From positions 1 to 64,000 of the forward strand of contig NZ_FNDJ01000019.1 of the NCBI RefSeq assembly GCF_900099965.1: a stretch of 64,000 nucleotides of DNA. Direction: 5' to 3'. This DNA is from Nonomuraea jiangxiensis. GTDB taxonomy: Bacteria > Actinomycetota > Actinomycetes > Streptosporangiales > Streptosporangiaceae. Shown here in pieces: positions 34,111 through 42,034 of this stretch (position 1 is its first letter; the number at the start of each line of letters is the position of its first letter). Position numbers and translations under genes: made by a program. Below the pieces are notes generated by a model that was given only the letters and a program-made list of their open reading frames with translations, was not told where the DNA came from and did not search any database.

Positions 34111-34581
34111 ATGCGCATGAACCTCCGCACACCCGCCGCCGAGGGCCTGAAGGCCATGCACGCGCTGGAGGCGTACCTCGACACCGCCCCCGTCCCGCGC
34201 GCCACGCTCGAACTGCTGCGGCTGCGGGTCAGCCAGATCAACGGGTGCGGCTTCTGCGTGGACATGCACGCCCGCGAGGCGCTGGCGGCCGGCGTGTCCG
34301 GTCAGCGCGTGCACGCGGTCGCGGCCTGGCGGGACACCGCGTTCTTCTCCGACGAGGAGCGTGCCGCCCTGGCGCTCGCCGAGGCCGCCACCCGCCTGTC
34401 CGACAACCCCGACGGCGTCCCGGACGCCGTGTGGAACGCGGCGGCGGACCACTACGACGAGGAGTCGCTGGCCGCGATCCTCATGACGATCGTGGCGATC
34501 AACGCCTGGAACCGCATCAACGTCACCCTCCGCAACGCTCCCGCGCTGCGGGCCGACGAGACTCCGGCCGCCACCGCATAG
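34111..34581 (+). CDS. Carboxymuconolactone decarboxylase/AhpD-like protein
   Basis: 156 residues. CxxC redox motif in RLRVSQINGCGFCVDMHARE, then VHAVAAWRDTAFFSDEERAA and AILMTIVAINAWNRINVTLR. Clearly paralogous to the protein at 31711-32184. ATG 34111 with GGAG 9 nt upstream. It follows the Rrf2 gene and carries its own copy of the putative Rrf2 site, so peroxide or thiol stress control is plausible. Confidence 0.86.
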   Translation: MRMNLRTPAAEGLKAMHALEAYLDTAPVPRATLELLRLRVSQINGCGFCVDMHAREALAAGVSGQRVHAVAAWRDTAFFSDEERAALALAEAATRLSDNPDGVPDAVWNAAADHYDEESLAAILMTIVAINAWNRINVTLRNAPALRADETPAATA

Positions 34582-34679
34582 CCCGGCGCCCGCTCCTCTC
34601 CCAGGCGAACCGGAAATTGTCCTTCGCCTCCGGCATGATGGCCCCCATTCGATCCGCAGATGATCTCGAAGGAGTCGTC

Positions 34680-35630
34680 ATGACCGCAGACTGGTCCGGT
34701 TTCACGTGGCGTTCGTGGGAGGACCTCGCTCTCGTCCGGGCCAAGCTCGACGCGGGCGCCGACCCGAACGAGGGGGAGTTCCCCGATGAGCGCCCGTTAC
34801 ACGCCGCGGCTGAGCGCGGCTCGCCGGAGGTGGTCGCCGAGCTGGCCCGCCGGGTCGACGACGTCGACGCGGAGCACGAAGGCCGTACGGCGCTCTGGGT
34901 GGCGGTGTTCAACGACCGGCCGGAAAACGCCCGCGCCCTGGTCGCCGCCGGAGCGGACCCGTGGCGGCCCATGATGGACGGCTGGTCGCCCGGCCGGCTC
35001 AGCCTGGCGGGCCGCACGCCCGGCCTGTTCTTCCCGCTCCCGCCGGGTCACGCGAGCCTGACCGAGGCAGAGGCCGCCGCCGTGGCCGAAGCCGGACGCC
35101 TGATCGGCGTGCTGAGCGACATCCAGGGCGACGGTTTCAGCCTCGCCTGCGTCCACGGCATCAGCGCCGCCGAGGCGGCCCGGCGCCTGGGCGCCGAACC
35201 CGCCGACGAGGAGGAGCTGGAAGAGGCCATGGAGGATCCCTTCGACGAGGAGGCCATGCGGTTCGTCGGCTTGACCGACGTGCCGGGCGGCTGCGTCGTC
35301 AGCCAGGAGTTCGGCTACATGGCCTCCGCTCCCGCCGTCATGACGGCGCTGTCGGCGGGCACGGTCGCCTACGGCACCTACGCCAACGCCAAGAGCGGTG
35401 ACCAGGGCTGCTTCTACCGCGACGGCGAGGTCGTCGACTGGGACACGCCCGCGGGCGGCGGCGAGGTGTCCGCCACCGACTCGGCCGCGGAGATCCTGCT
35501 CAAATTCCTGTACGACGGCCACGCCGAGGCCTACTGCTTCGCGGGCGCCGGCCTGCACCCGGTCAACGCCCGCGCGCTCGCCGAACCGGACACATACGTG
35601 CGGCTGCCCGAGGGGGACTACTGGGACTGA
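34680..35630 (+). CDS. Ankyrin-repeat protein
   Basis: 316 residues. The N-terminal third has ankyrin-type repeats: LVRAKLDAGADPNEGEFPDE, RPLHAAAERGSPEVVAELAR, GRTALWVAVFNDRPENARAL VAAGADPW (two to three units). The C-terminal part (about 130-316) is unfamiliar, with an acidic stretch (ADEEELEEAMEDPFDEEA) and GCVVSQEFGYMASAP. ATG 34680 has GAAGGAG upstream. Probably a cytoplasmic protein-protein adaptor; partner unknown. Confidence 0.75.
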   Translation: MTADWSGFTWRSWEDLALVRAKLDAGADPNEGEFPDERPLHAAAERGSPEVVAELARRVDDVDAEHEGRTALWVAVFNDRPENARALVAAGADPWRPMMDGWSPGRLSLAGRTPGLFFPLPPGHASLTEAEAAAVAEAGRLIGVLSDIQGDGFSLACVHGISAAEAARRLGAEPADEEELEEAMEDPFDEEAMRFVGLTDVPGGCVVSQEFGYMASAPAVMTALSAGTVAYGTYANAKSGDQGCFYRDGEVVDWDTPAGGGEVSATDSAAEILLKFLYDGHAEAYCFAGAGLHPVNARALAEPDTYVRLPEGDYWD

Positions 35631-35756
35631 CCGGTGCCGCGCGGGGCGGGTGCGCCGGGCGTCGGCGCCGCGGGCCGGGGCGGGCCGCGGCGACGCGCCG
35701 TCACCCGGGAGGTTAAAGCTATTGCCAAACCACGGTGACCAGGCGATCCTCCCTAC

Positions 35757-36443
35757 GTGCCCGTCTATCTGCAGCTCCTGGATCGGTTCCACATCCGTGG
35801 CGGTGACGGTCCGATCGCCGTGTCGGCCACCGGGCAGCGGCTGATAGCGCTGCTCGCGTTGCGTGGTTCGGTCAGCCGTAGCGTCGTGGCCGGAACCCTG
35901 TGGCCCGATGTCACCGAAAACCGCGCGCACGGGAGCCTGCGCACCACCCTGTGGCGGCTGCACCAGGCCGACGAGGGCATCGTGGGCAGCAACATGGGCG
36001 TGCTCACCCTGACCTCCGCCGTACACGTGGACGTGCGCTCCTACGCCGAGCGGGCGCTGCGCTCGCTCGACAGCCCGGATGACCACTGCCTGGCCACGAT
36101 GCTCGAAGGCGGCGAGCTGCTGCCCGGCTGGGGGGAGGAGTGGGTGGTGTTCGAGCGCGAGCGGCTGCGGCAGTTGCGCCTGCACGCGCTGGATGCCATG
36201 GCCGCCCACCTGCTGGAGCGGCGGCAGTTCGCCCTCGCGCTGGAGGCCGCCCTGCACTGCACCCGCCTGGAGCCGCTGCGGGAGAGCGCGCACCGGGCGA
36301 TCGTCGCGGTGCACCTGGCCGAGCACAACGTCCACGAGGCACTCCGGCATTATGGAACGTTCCAGGCACTTGTCAGGGACGAGCTGGCCATCGAACCGTC
36401 GGACGCGTTCACCGCGATGGTCAGGCCGTTGATGCGCCGCTGA
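35757..36443 (+). CDS. Small SARP-family activator, putative eCIS regulator
   Basis: 228 residues. The N-terminal winged helix (about 1-80, GQRLIALLALRGSVSRSVVA, LWPDVTENRAHGSLRTTLWR) and BTAD domain (about 85-225, HLLERRQFALALEAALHCTR, EPLRESAHRAIVAVHLAEHN, HYGTFQALVRDELAIEPSDA) are those of Streptomyces antibiotic regulatory proteins without further domains. SARPs bind direct heptamer repeats just upstream of -10 boxes and activate transcription. The gene precedes the eCIS operon on the same strand, and such repeats lie in the operon promoter (36666-36709). GTG 35757 is the first start before the conserved fold. Confidence 0.85.
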   Translation: MPVYLQLLDRFHIRGGDGPIAVSATGQRLIALLALRGSVSRSVVAGTLWPDVTENRAHGSLRTTLWRLHQADEGIVGSNMGVLTLTSAVHVDVRSYAERALRSLDSPDDHCLATMLEGGELLPGWGEEWVVFERERLRQLRLHALDAMAAHLLERRQFALALEAALHCTRLEPLRESAHRAIVAVHLAEHNVHEALRHYGTFQALVRDELAIEPSDAFTAMVRPLMRR

Positions 36444-36478
36444 CACTTCGGTGACGCGCTACGGCTTGAGCTGGGCGG

Positions 36479-36670
36479 GTGGACCCATCGGACCCCCCGC
36501 CCAGCGCCATCCTGATGATCAGCCTTTCCGCGGACCCCGAGACCGGCGCGTACGGCTATCGCGTCATGGAGACCCTCGATCCGCGGCACCCCGGTCACGT
36601 CTACCACCTGATCAGCCGGGAGCAGGTGATCGCCGCCGTGCAGGACTGGCTCGACGACTACGAACGGTGA
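36479..36670 (+). CDS. Small hypothetical protein, 63 residues
   Basis: Acidic 63-residue protein (DPETGAYGYRVMETLDPRHP, then VYHLISREQVIAAVQDWLDD). GTG 36479 as start; ATG 36515 would give a shorter version. Codon positions are GC3-rich, consistent with coding. It lies between the SARP gene and the eCIS operon, and its end overlaps the first SARP-box heptamer. No recognised domain. Confidence 0.5.
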   Translation: MDPSDPPPSAILMISLSADPETGAYGYRVMETLDPRHPGHVYHLISREQVIAAVQDWLDDYER

Positions 36671-36709
36671 CGCAGGTGTGACATATGGCTGACGTGGCCT
36701 GTCTAGCAT
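36666..36709 (+). promoter_or_regulatory. eCIS operon promoter with SARP-box direct repeats
   Basis: Three related heptamers, GGTGACG (36666-36672), TGTGACA (36677-36683) and GCTGACG (36688-36694), are separated by exactly 4 bp each (11-bp period). The last ends 9 bp before a -10 box TAGCAT (36704-36709), itself 8 bp before the ATG at 36718. This is the geometry of SARP-activated promoters, and a SARP gene lies about 220 bp upstream. Confidence 0.6.
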
Positions 36710-36717
36710 CCTGAAGC

Positions 36718-38469
36718 ATGACGGGTCTGCACGAGGGGCTCGAGCCGGCGTTGGGGCTGCTCGACAGGTTGCTCGGGCGCGCGGTCGAGGCGGTCATGGC
36801 GGTCTATGGCACCGACCACGATCCCCGCCGCGGCCTCTACCTGGATCCCGAGGAGATCGCCCGGCTGGTCCGGCTGCAGCCGCGGCTGCCCTTCCGCGCC
36901 CCGGACGAGCGCTCGCTGCTGGACCTGCTCGATCCCGGCTCCCGGCCCGCCGAGCTCGCCGCCAGGTTCCAGCTCACCGGTTTCGACCTGGGCGTGCTGG
37001 TCATCGCGCTGGCCCCCGAGCTGGATCTGCGCTACGAGCGCCTCTACGCCTTCCTGAACGACGACGTCTCCCGGCAGCGGCCGACCGTGGACCTCGCGCT
37101 CACGCTGCTGTCGGCCTCCCCCGGGGAGAAGCTCGCCCGGCTGCAGCACTTCGCCCCGGACGCGCCCCTCGTCCGCCATGGGCTGCTCAGGGTGGCCCGC
37201 TGCCGGCTCGCCGAGCCGATCCAGGTCGCCGAGCCCGTCGTCAGGCACCTGCTCGGGCTGGGCGGGCTGCCTCCGTGGTGCGAGCTCGCCGATCCGGGCG
37301 ACCGGCCCGCGGAGCCCGCCCCGGGCCGGCACGTCTACCTGTCCGGCGCCGACGGCCCGGCCAAACGTGAGGTCGCGCTGGGCATCGCCGCCGCAGAACG
37401 CGCACCGCTGCTCATCCTGGACGTCGCCACTGCCGTGGAGGCCGGCTGGCCGCAGGCGCTGGAGGCCGCGCTGCTGGAAGCCGCGCTCCGCGAGGCCGTG
37501 TTCCTGGTCGACGACGTGGACGAACTCGACGACCCCGGCGCACGGCGCGCGTTCCTGCGCGCGCTCGCCGGACGTGGCGCCACCACGCTCGTCGCGGGGA
37601 CGGGGGCCGCGCCGGACGGCTTCACCGAGCGTACGGTCCCCGGCCGCCGGGCCGCCCGCCGCCTGCTGGCCCGGCTCGCCCAGCGGGTCCTCCCCCGGCA
37701 CGGCTGGGACGACCTCGTCCTGCCGGCCGACACGGTCGAGCAACTCCACGAGCTGTGCACCCACGTACGCCACCGCGACCAGGTGCTCGGCACCTGGGGC
37801 TTCGGCAGCGCACCCAACCCGGGACGCGGCGTGACCGCCCTGTTCAGCGGCCCCTCCGGCACCGGCAAGACCAGCGCGGCCGAGATCGTCGCCGGCGACC
37901 TCGGACTCGACCTCTACCGGATCGACCTGTCCGCGGTGGTCAGCAAATACGTCGGCGAGACCGAGAAGAACCTCAGCCGCATCTTCGACGCCGCCGAGGA
38001 ATCCGGCGCCATCCTCTTCTTCGACGAATGCGACGCCCTCTACGGCAAGCGCTCCGAGGTCCGCGACTCCCACGACCGTTACGCCAACATCGAGACCGCC
38101 TTCCTCCTGCAGCGGATGGACGACTACGACGGAGTCGCGATCCTGGCCAGCAACCTGCGACAGAACATGGACGACGCCTTCACCCGCCGGCTGCGCTTCG
38201 TCATCGAGTTCCCCGTGCCCACCCGGGCCCAGCGGCTGCGGATCTGGCGCCGCCACCTGCCGGCGCAAGCCGAGGTCGAGCCCGGGCTCGACCTGGAGTC
38301 CTACGCCGAGCAGTTCAAGCTCACCGGCGGCAACATCAGGAACATCGTGCTGTCGGCCGCCTACCAGGCCGCCGCCGAAGGATGCCCGATCGGCGACCGG
38401 CACCTGCTGCACGCCACCCACCGCGAGCACCAGAAGCTCGGCCGGCCGGTGAACGGATTCCAGCCGTGA
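36718..38469 (+). CDS. eCIS AAA+ ATPase (Afp15/Pvc15-like)
   Basis: 583 residues. The active C-terminal AAA module has Walker A GPSGTGKT (about 378-385), Walker B AILFFDECDALYGKRSEV (about 430-447), sensor ILASNLRQNMDDAFTRRLRF with arginine finger, and a lid ending LTGGNIRNIVLSAAY. Before it, residues about 215-325 look like a degenerate AAA module (SGADGPAKREVA without GKT; EAVFLVDDVDELDD as a Walker B-like strand). In Afp/PVC systems this ATPase is needed for particle assembly or cargo loading. First gene of the operon; its stop overlaps the next start (GTGA). Confidence 0.9.
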   Translation: MTGLHEGLEPALGLLDRLLGRAVEAVMAVYGTDHDPRRGLYLDPEEIARLVRLQPRLPFRAPDERSLLDLLDPGSRPAELAARFQLTGFDLGVLVIALAPELDLRYERLYAFLNDDVSRQRPTVDLALTLLSASPGEKLARLQHFAPDAPLVRHGLLRVARCRLAEPIQVAEPVVRHLLGLGGLPPWCELADPGDRPAEPAPGRHVYLSGADGPAKREVALGIAAAERAPLLILDVATAVEAGWPQALEAALLEAALREAVFLVDDVDELDDPGARRAFLRALAGRGATTLVAGTGAAPDGFTERTVPGRRAARRLLARLAQRVLPRHGWDDLVLPADTVEQLHELCTHVRHRDQVLGTWGFGSAPNPGRGVTALFSGPSGTGKTSAAEIVAGDLGLDLYRIDLSAVVSKYVGETEKNLSRIFDAAEESGAILFFDECDALYGKRSEVRDSHDRYANIETAFLLQRMDDYDGVAILASNLRQNMDDAFTRRLRFVIEFPVPTRAQRLRIWRRHLPAQAEVEPGLDLESYAEQFKLTGGNIRNIVLSAAYQAAAEGCPIGDRHLLHATHREHQKLGRPVNGFQP

Positions 38470-39053
38470 ACGCCGTCGTGCTCGGCCTGCTGGAGCGGGA
38501 GTGGGAGGCGCAGTCCGGCCGGGACCGCCCGTTCGCGATCACCTGCCGGGTCACGGAGGTGCTGGAGCTGGCCTACGGCGGTGCCGTACGCGATCTTCCG
38601 GAGGCCGGCACGCCCGGTGACCTGCTGGCCGGGCTCGGTCCCGCAGCGCCCGCGCCGTGGGCGCTGCGGGTCCTGACCGCGCTGTCCGAGCTCGACCATC
38701 GGCCGGTGCCCGCGCCCGCCGAGGCCGGCACCCTGGTACGCCCCGGCCCTGCTCCCCCGCTGCCGCTCCGGCCCGGCCAGGCCGCCACCCCCGCCCGGGC
38801 GCGACAGCTCACCGTGTCCGCCGCCCGGCCCCGGATCCGCGTCACCCGGCTGGTCGGTGCGCATCTGCTGGCCGCCGGGGCCGGGTTCGGCCTCGCCATG
38901 ACGTTAGGGAGTTCATCCGTCCTACTCGGCACGTTCGCCGCGGTCGCGGGCGCGTGGGCCGCACTGCTCATCCCTGCCAGGAAACCCCCCGGAGCCATTG
39001 GAGCGTTCCACGATGACGACAAGCCGGATCGCGAGGCGAACCCGCACGCGTGA
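38466..39053 (+). CDS. Hypothetical two-helix membrane protein in the eCIS operon
   Basis: 195 residues. The N-terminal soluble part (1-110) opens with a helical AVVLGLLEREWEAQSGRDRP, followed by a Pro/Ala-rich linker. Two membrane helices follow at about 128-147 and 151-170, and the tail ends in a charged stretch. GTG 38466 overlaps the ATPase stop by 4 nt, and its end overlaps the DUF4157 gene by 41 nt, so it is translated within the operon. The two-helix hairpin could anchor the particle or ATPase at the membrane. No known family. Confidence 0.65.
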   Translation: MNAVVLGLLEREWEAQSGRDRPFAITCRVTEVLELAYGGAVRDLPEAGTPGDLLAGLGPAAPAPWALRVLTALSELDHRPVPAPAEAGTLVRPGPAPPLPLRPGQAATPARARQLTVSAARPRIRVTRLVGAHLLAAGAGFGLAMTLGSSSVLLGTFAAVAGAWAALLIPARKPPGAIGAFHDDDKPDREANPHA

Positions 39054-41184
39054 CCGCGCCCGCACCGTGGCCAGGCGCTCGGCCGAGCCGACGCATGGGC
39101 GCCCGGCCGAGCCGGCGGTCGTGGCCGGGCTGAGCAACCGGGCGATGGCCGGGTTCGTCCAGGCCAAGCTCGCCGTCAGCCGGCCCGGCGACCCGGCCGA
39201 GCGCGACGCCGACCGGGTGGCGGCCGAGGTGATGCGCTCGGCCGAGTTGTCCCGGCCGCCGATGCGTGTGGCGGGCTCCTGCTCCCGCTGCGCGGACGAC
39301 GGCCGGCCGTGTTCGGGCTGCCAGGCGAGGCGATCGGCGGAAGGGGGCACCGGCGGGCGCCCGGTGGAAGGAGATCCCGGCGGCGGCACCGCGAGTGTGG
39401 TGATCCCGGTGGGCGGGCAGCCGCTGCGGGCGGTGGACCGGGCCTTTTTCGAGCCGCGGCTGGGCGTGGACCTGGCGGGTGTGCGCGTGCACACCGGGAC
39501 GGCGGCGGGCGCGGCGGCCAGGTCGCTGCGGGCCAAGGCGTACACCGTGGGCCACGACGTGGTCTTCGGCACCGGCCGCTACGCCCCGGAGACCGTTCAG
39601 GGACGCCTCCTGCTCGCCCACGAGCTGGCGCACGTCGCCCAGCAGGGCGGCACCGTGCGCGGCACTGTGGGCGGCACTGTGCGGCGCGCTCCGGAGCAGG
39701 GGCTGTCGCTGTTCGACGCGGGCCAGGCGCTGCTGACGGGTGGCCCGGCCGCGCTGGCGGGCGAGCTGTGGCTGAGGCTGTCGCCGGAGCAGAAGACGTC
39801 CTATGTCGACAGGGCGCTGGAAGGCGCCGCGATGGTGGTCGCCAAGCTGCCGAGCGATCCGATGCTGGGCGTGCTGTGGCCGCTGTTCAGGACGGGGCTC
39901 GAAGGGTTCATCGCCCGGCTGCGCTCGCCGCGGGTCAAGGCCGAGGAGAAGGTCCGGGCGATGGACAAGATCGCCGGGATCGTGGCCGGCAGGAACCCGG
40001 AGTTCAACAAGGCCTTCCTGACGGGGGTGGCCAAGGGCTTCTTCGTCGAGGGCATGCTCGGCATCTTCGTCATGATCCGCGACGTCGTCCTGGCGATGCC
40101 GCGGATCTGGGCGTTCGTCGAGAACGTGGGCCGGACCATCGGCGGGTTCCCCGACGCCGTCGCGGACCTCCTCCGGGAGCTGCGCGGGACCTGGGAGACC
40201 CTGGTCAGCGAGTCCGGCTCGATCGCCGCGCAGGCGTGGGAGCACGCGAAGCACCCCGGCAGGGTGCTGGAGGAGCTCTCCTCGGCCTGGTCGAAGGTCA
40301 AGGACCTGGTCAGGAGCAAGGCCGGCGACCTCGCGGAGGAGCTCGTCCAGGCGGTCAACCGGCCGGGCAGCGAGGTGACCCTGGGCGAGACCACCGGCAG
40401 CGTGCTCGGACAGGGGCTCTGGGAGGTCCTCTTCGACGTGCTGACCGCGGGCGGCGGCGCGGCGGTGACCGGGGTGAAGGCCGCGCTCAAGCCGGTCATC
40501 GCCTTCTTCCAGCGGCTCGGCGGCAAGATCGCCAGCGGTTTCATGGCGCTCTTCCGGCAGGTCCACGGCCTCCTGGAACCAGCGGTCAAGTGGATCAGGA
40601 GCACGGCCGGCGCGGCCAAGGGCAAACTGGGCGAGTTCGGCGAGCGGCTCGGCGCCCTGGTCGAGAAGCTGAAGGACTTCTTCGCCCGGCTGCTCGGCGG
40701 CTGCCACGAGAGCAAGCTGACGTGCGCGTTGCCCGGCTCCCGGCGCAACAAATATCCGGAGTTCGAGCCGGTGCACCCGGGTCTCCGGCCGAAGGCGCTC
40801 GCCCAGGCCAAGAACCTCAGCAAGCAACTCGGCATCGCCATCCCGGCCGACCGGCTCCTCGACGCGCCCTGGATCGGCCGCCTCCGCAACAAGGCGGGGA
40901 AGACCCGACCGATCTCCACCAGCATGGGTTTCCTCCGCAGCGAGAGCCGCTTCTGGCGGAAGTTCGAGGAGCTCTTTTCTGAGGATTTCAAGCTCATCGG
41001 GAAGGGCCGGCGCGTCACCAAGGAGCTCGCCGCGAAATACGGCTGGGACCCCAAGTACGTGGGCGACAAGCTCGTCCATCACCACGTGGAGAACGGCCAG
41101 CTCGTGGCCGCGATCCCGGAGGGCCTGCATCACGAGCTCTCCGGCACGATCCACGCGACGGCCACCGTGGTCGGCCGGCCATGA
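39013..41184 (+). CDS. eCIS-core (DUF4157) protein with C-terminal His-rich nuclease-like domain
   Basis: 723 residues. A basic N-terminus (RIARRTRTRDRARTVARR) precedes a CxxC-x(n)-CxxC knuckle (about 90-103) and the DUF4157/eCIS-core domain (about 120-215) with HELAH at 203-207 in RLLLAHELAHVAQQ. A long helical middle (about 235-570) follows, and the C-terminal domain (about 600-723) ends with KLVHHHVENGQL, IPEGLHHE and TIHAT, the histidine spacing of HNH/Endo VII-superfamily toxin nucleases. DUF4157 marks eCIS-associated effectors, so this is a good cargo-toxin candidate. ATG 39013 lies within the preceding gene. Confidence 0.8.
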   Translation: MTTSRIARRTRTRDRARTVARRSAEPTHGRPAEPAVVAGLSNRAMAGFVQAKLAVSRPGDPAERDADRVAAEVMRSAELSRPPMRVAGSCSRCADDGRPCSGCQARRSAEGGTGGRPVEGDPGGGTASVVIPVGGQPLRAVDRAFFEPRLGVDLAGVRVHTGTAAGAAARSLRAKAYTVGHDVVFGTGRYAPETVQGRLLLAHELAHVAQQGGTVRGTVGGTVRRAPEQGLSLFDAGQALLTGGPAALAGELWLRLSPEQKTSYVDRALEGAAMVVAKLPSDPMLGVLWPLFRTGLEGFIARLRSPRVKAEEKVRAMDKIAGIVAGRNPEFNKAFLTGVAKGFFVEGMLGIFVMIRDVVLAMPRIWAFVENVGRTIGGFPDAVADLLRELRGTWETLVSESGSIAAQAWEHAKHPGRVLEELSSAWSKVKDLVRSKAGDLAEELVQAVNRPGSEVTLGETTGSVLGQGLWEVLFDVLTAGGGAAVTGVKAALKPVIAFFQRLGGKIASGFMALFRQVHGLLEPAVKWIRSTAGAAKGKLGEFGERLGALVEKLKDFFARLLGGCHESKLTCALPGSRRNKYPEFEPVHPGLRPKALAQAKNLSKQLGIAIPADRLLDAPWIGRLRNKAGKTRPISTSMGFLRSESRFWRKFEELFSEDFKLIGKGRRVTKELAAKYGWDPKYVGDKLVHHHVENGQLVAAIPEGLHHELSGTIHATATVVGRP

Positions 41185-41199
41185 GCCCGGGAGGACGCC

Positions 41200-42015
41200 G
41201 TGTTCCATGACCTCGACCTGACCCTGGCCGTGCTGCTGAGCGACGCGCCGGCGGCCGAGCTGCCGGAGCTGAACGGCGCGGACGTGAGCTTCGAGGCGCC
41301 TGACCGGGGCTTCCACCCGCCGGCCGCGACGGTCAACCTGTTCCTGCACGAGGTCAAGGAGAACCGGGTGCTCCGGCATCCGGCGCCGATCCTGCGGGAC
41401 AACGTGCGGCGCCGGCCGCCGTTGCGCGCGGACTGCTCGTACCTGGTGACCACCTGGGTGCCGGGGCCGGTGGGCGCGCAGCGGGTGATCACCGAGCACC
41501 GGCTGCTGGGGCAGGCGCTGGCCTGGCTGGGCAGGTTCCCGACCCTGCCTGAGCGCTTCCTGCGGGGGTCCCTGGCCGATCCGGAGCGGATCTACCCGCT
41601 GCCCACGGCGGTGGCGCAGCTCGACCCGGCCGACCACAACGGGGACTTCTGGGCCGCCATGGGCGTCCCTCCCCGGCCGGCCTTCCAGCTCACCGTCACG
41701 ATCGAGCTGGACCTGGGCTTTCCCCTGGCCGAGCATCCGGTCGCGAGCGTGGAGGTCGGGCATGCCGGCGAGCCGTACGTCGCGTTCGGCGGCCAGGTCA
41801 CCGACGCGGCGGGGGCGCCGGTGCCGGGCGCGCGGGTGGAGCTCGAACCCACCGGCCGGACGGCGCACACCGACGCCGCCGGGCGCTTCGCCTTCGACCG
41901 GGTGTCACCGGGCGACGGCTACCGGCTGCACGCGGCGGCGACGGGCCACCCCCCGGTGGACCGGCCGATCGTCGTACCCGATCCGAATGGCCACTACGAC
42001 CTGCGATTCCAGTAA
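41200..42015 (+). CDS. eCIS tail-cap protein (DUF4255, Pvc16/Afp16-like)
   Basis: 271 residues. The DUF4255 domain (about 1-185) contains VNLFLHEVKENRVLRHPAPI, RADCSYLVTTWVPG, EHRLLGQALAWLGRFPTLPE and PPRPAFQLTVTIELDL. A carboxypeptidase-regulatory-like beta-sandwich (about 200-271; GQVTDAAGAPVPGARVELEP, GRFAFDRVSPGDGYRLHA) is appended. Pvc16-type proteins cap the sheath-tube at its distal end. GTG 41200 with GGGAGGAC upstream. Confidence 0.88.
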   Translation: MFHDLDLTLAVLLSDAPAAELPELNGADVSFEAPDRGFHPPAATVNLFLHEVKENRVLRHPAPILRDNVRRRPPLRADCSYLVTTWVPGPVGAQRVITEHRLLGQALAWLGRFPTLPERFLRGSLADPERIYPLPTAVAQLDPADHNGDFWAAMGVPPRPAFQLTVTIELDLGFPLAEHPVASVEVGHAGEPYVAFGGQVTDAAGAPVPGARVELEPTGRTAHTDAAGRFAFDRVSPGDGYRLHAAATGHPPVDRPIVVPDPNGHYDLRFQ

Positions 42016-42034
42016 GAGCGAGAAAGGCGAGCGG

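Noticed and set aside
38968-41868. 966-codon open frame antisense to the DUF4157 and cap genes
   Set aside because: Typical high-GC shadow: His/Arg/Gln-rich, no domain, and opposite to a clearly real gene on the plus strand.
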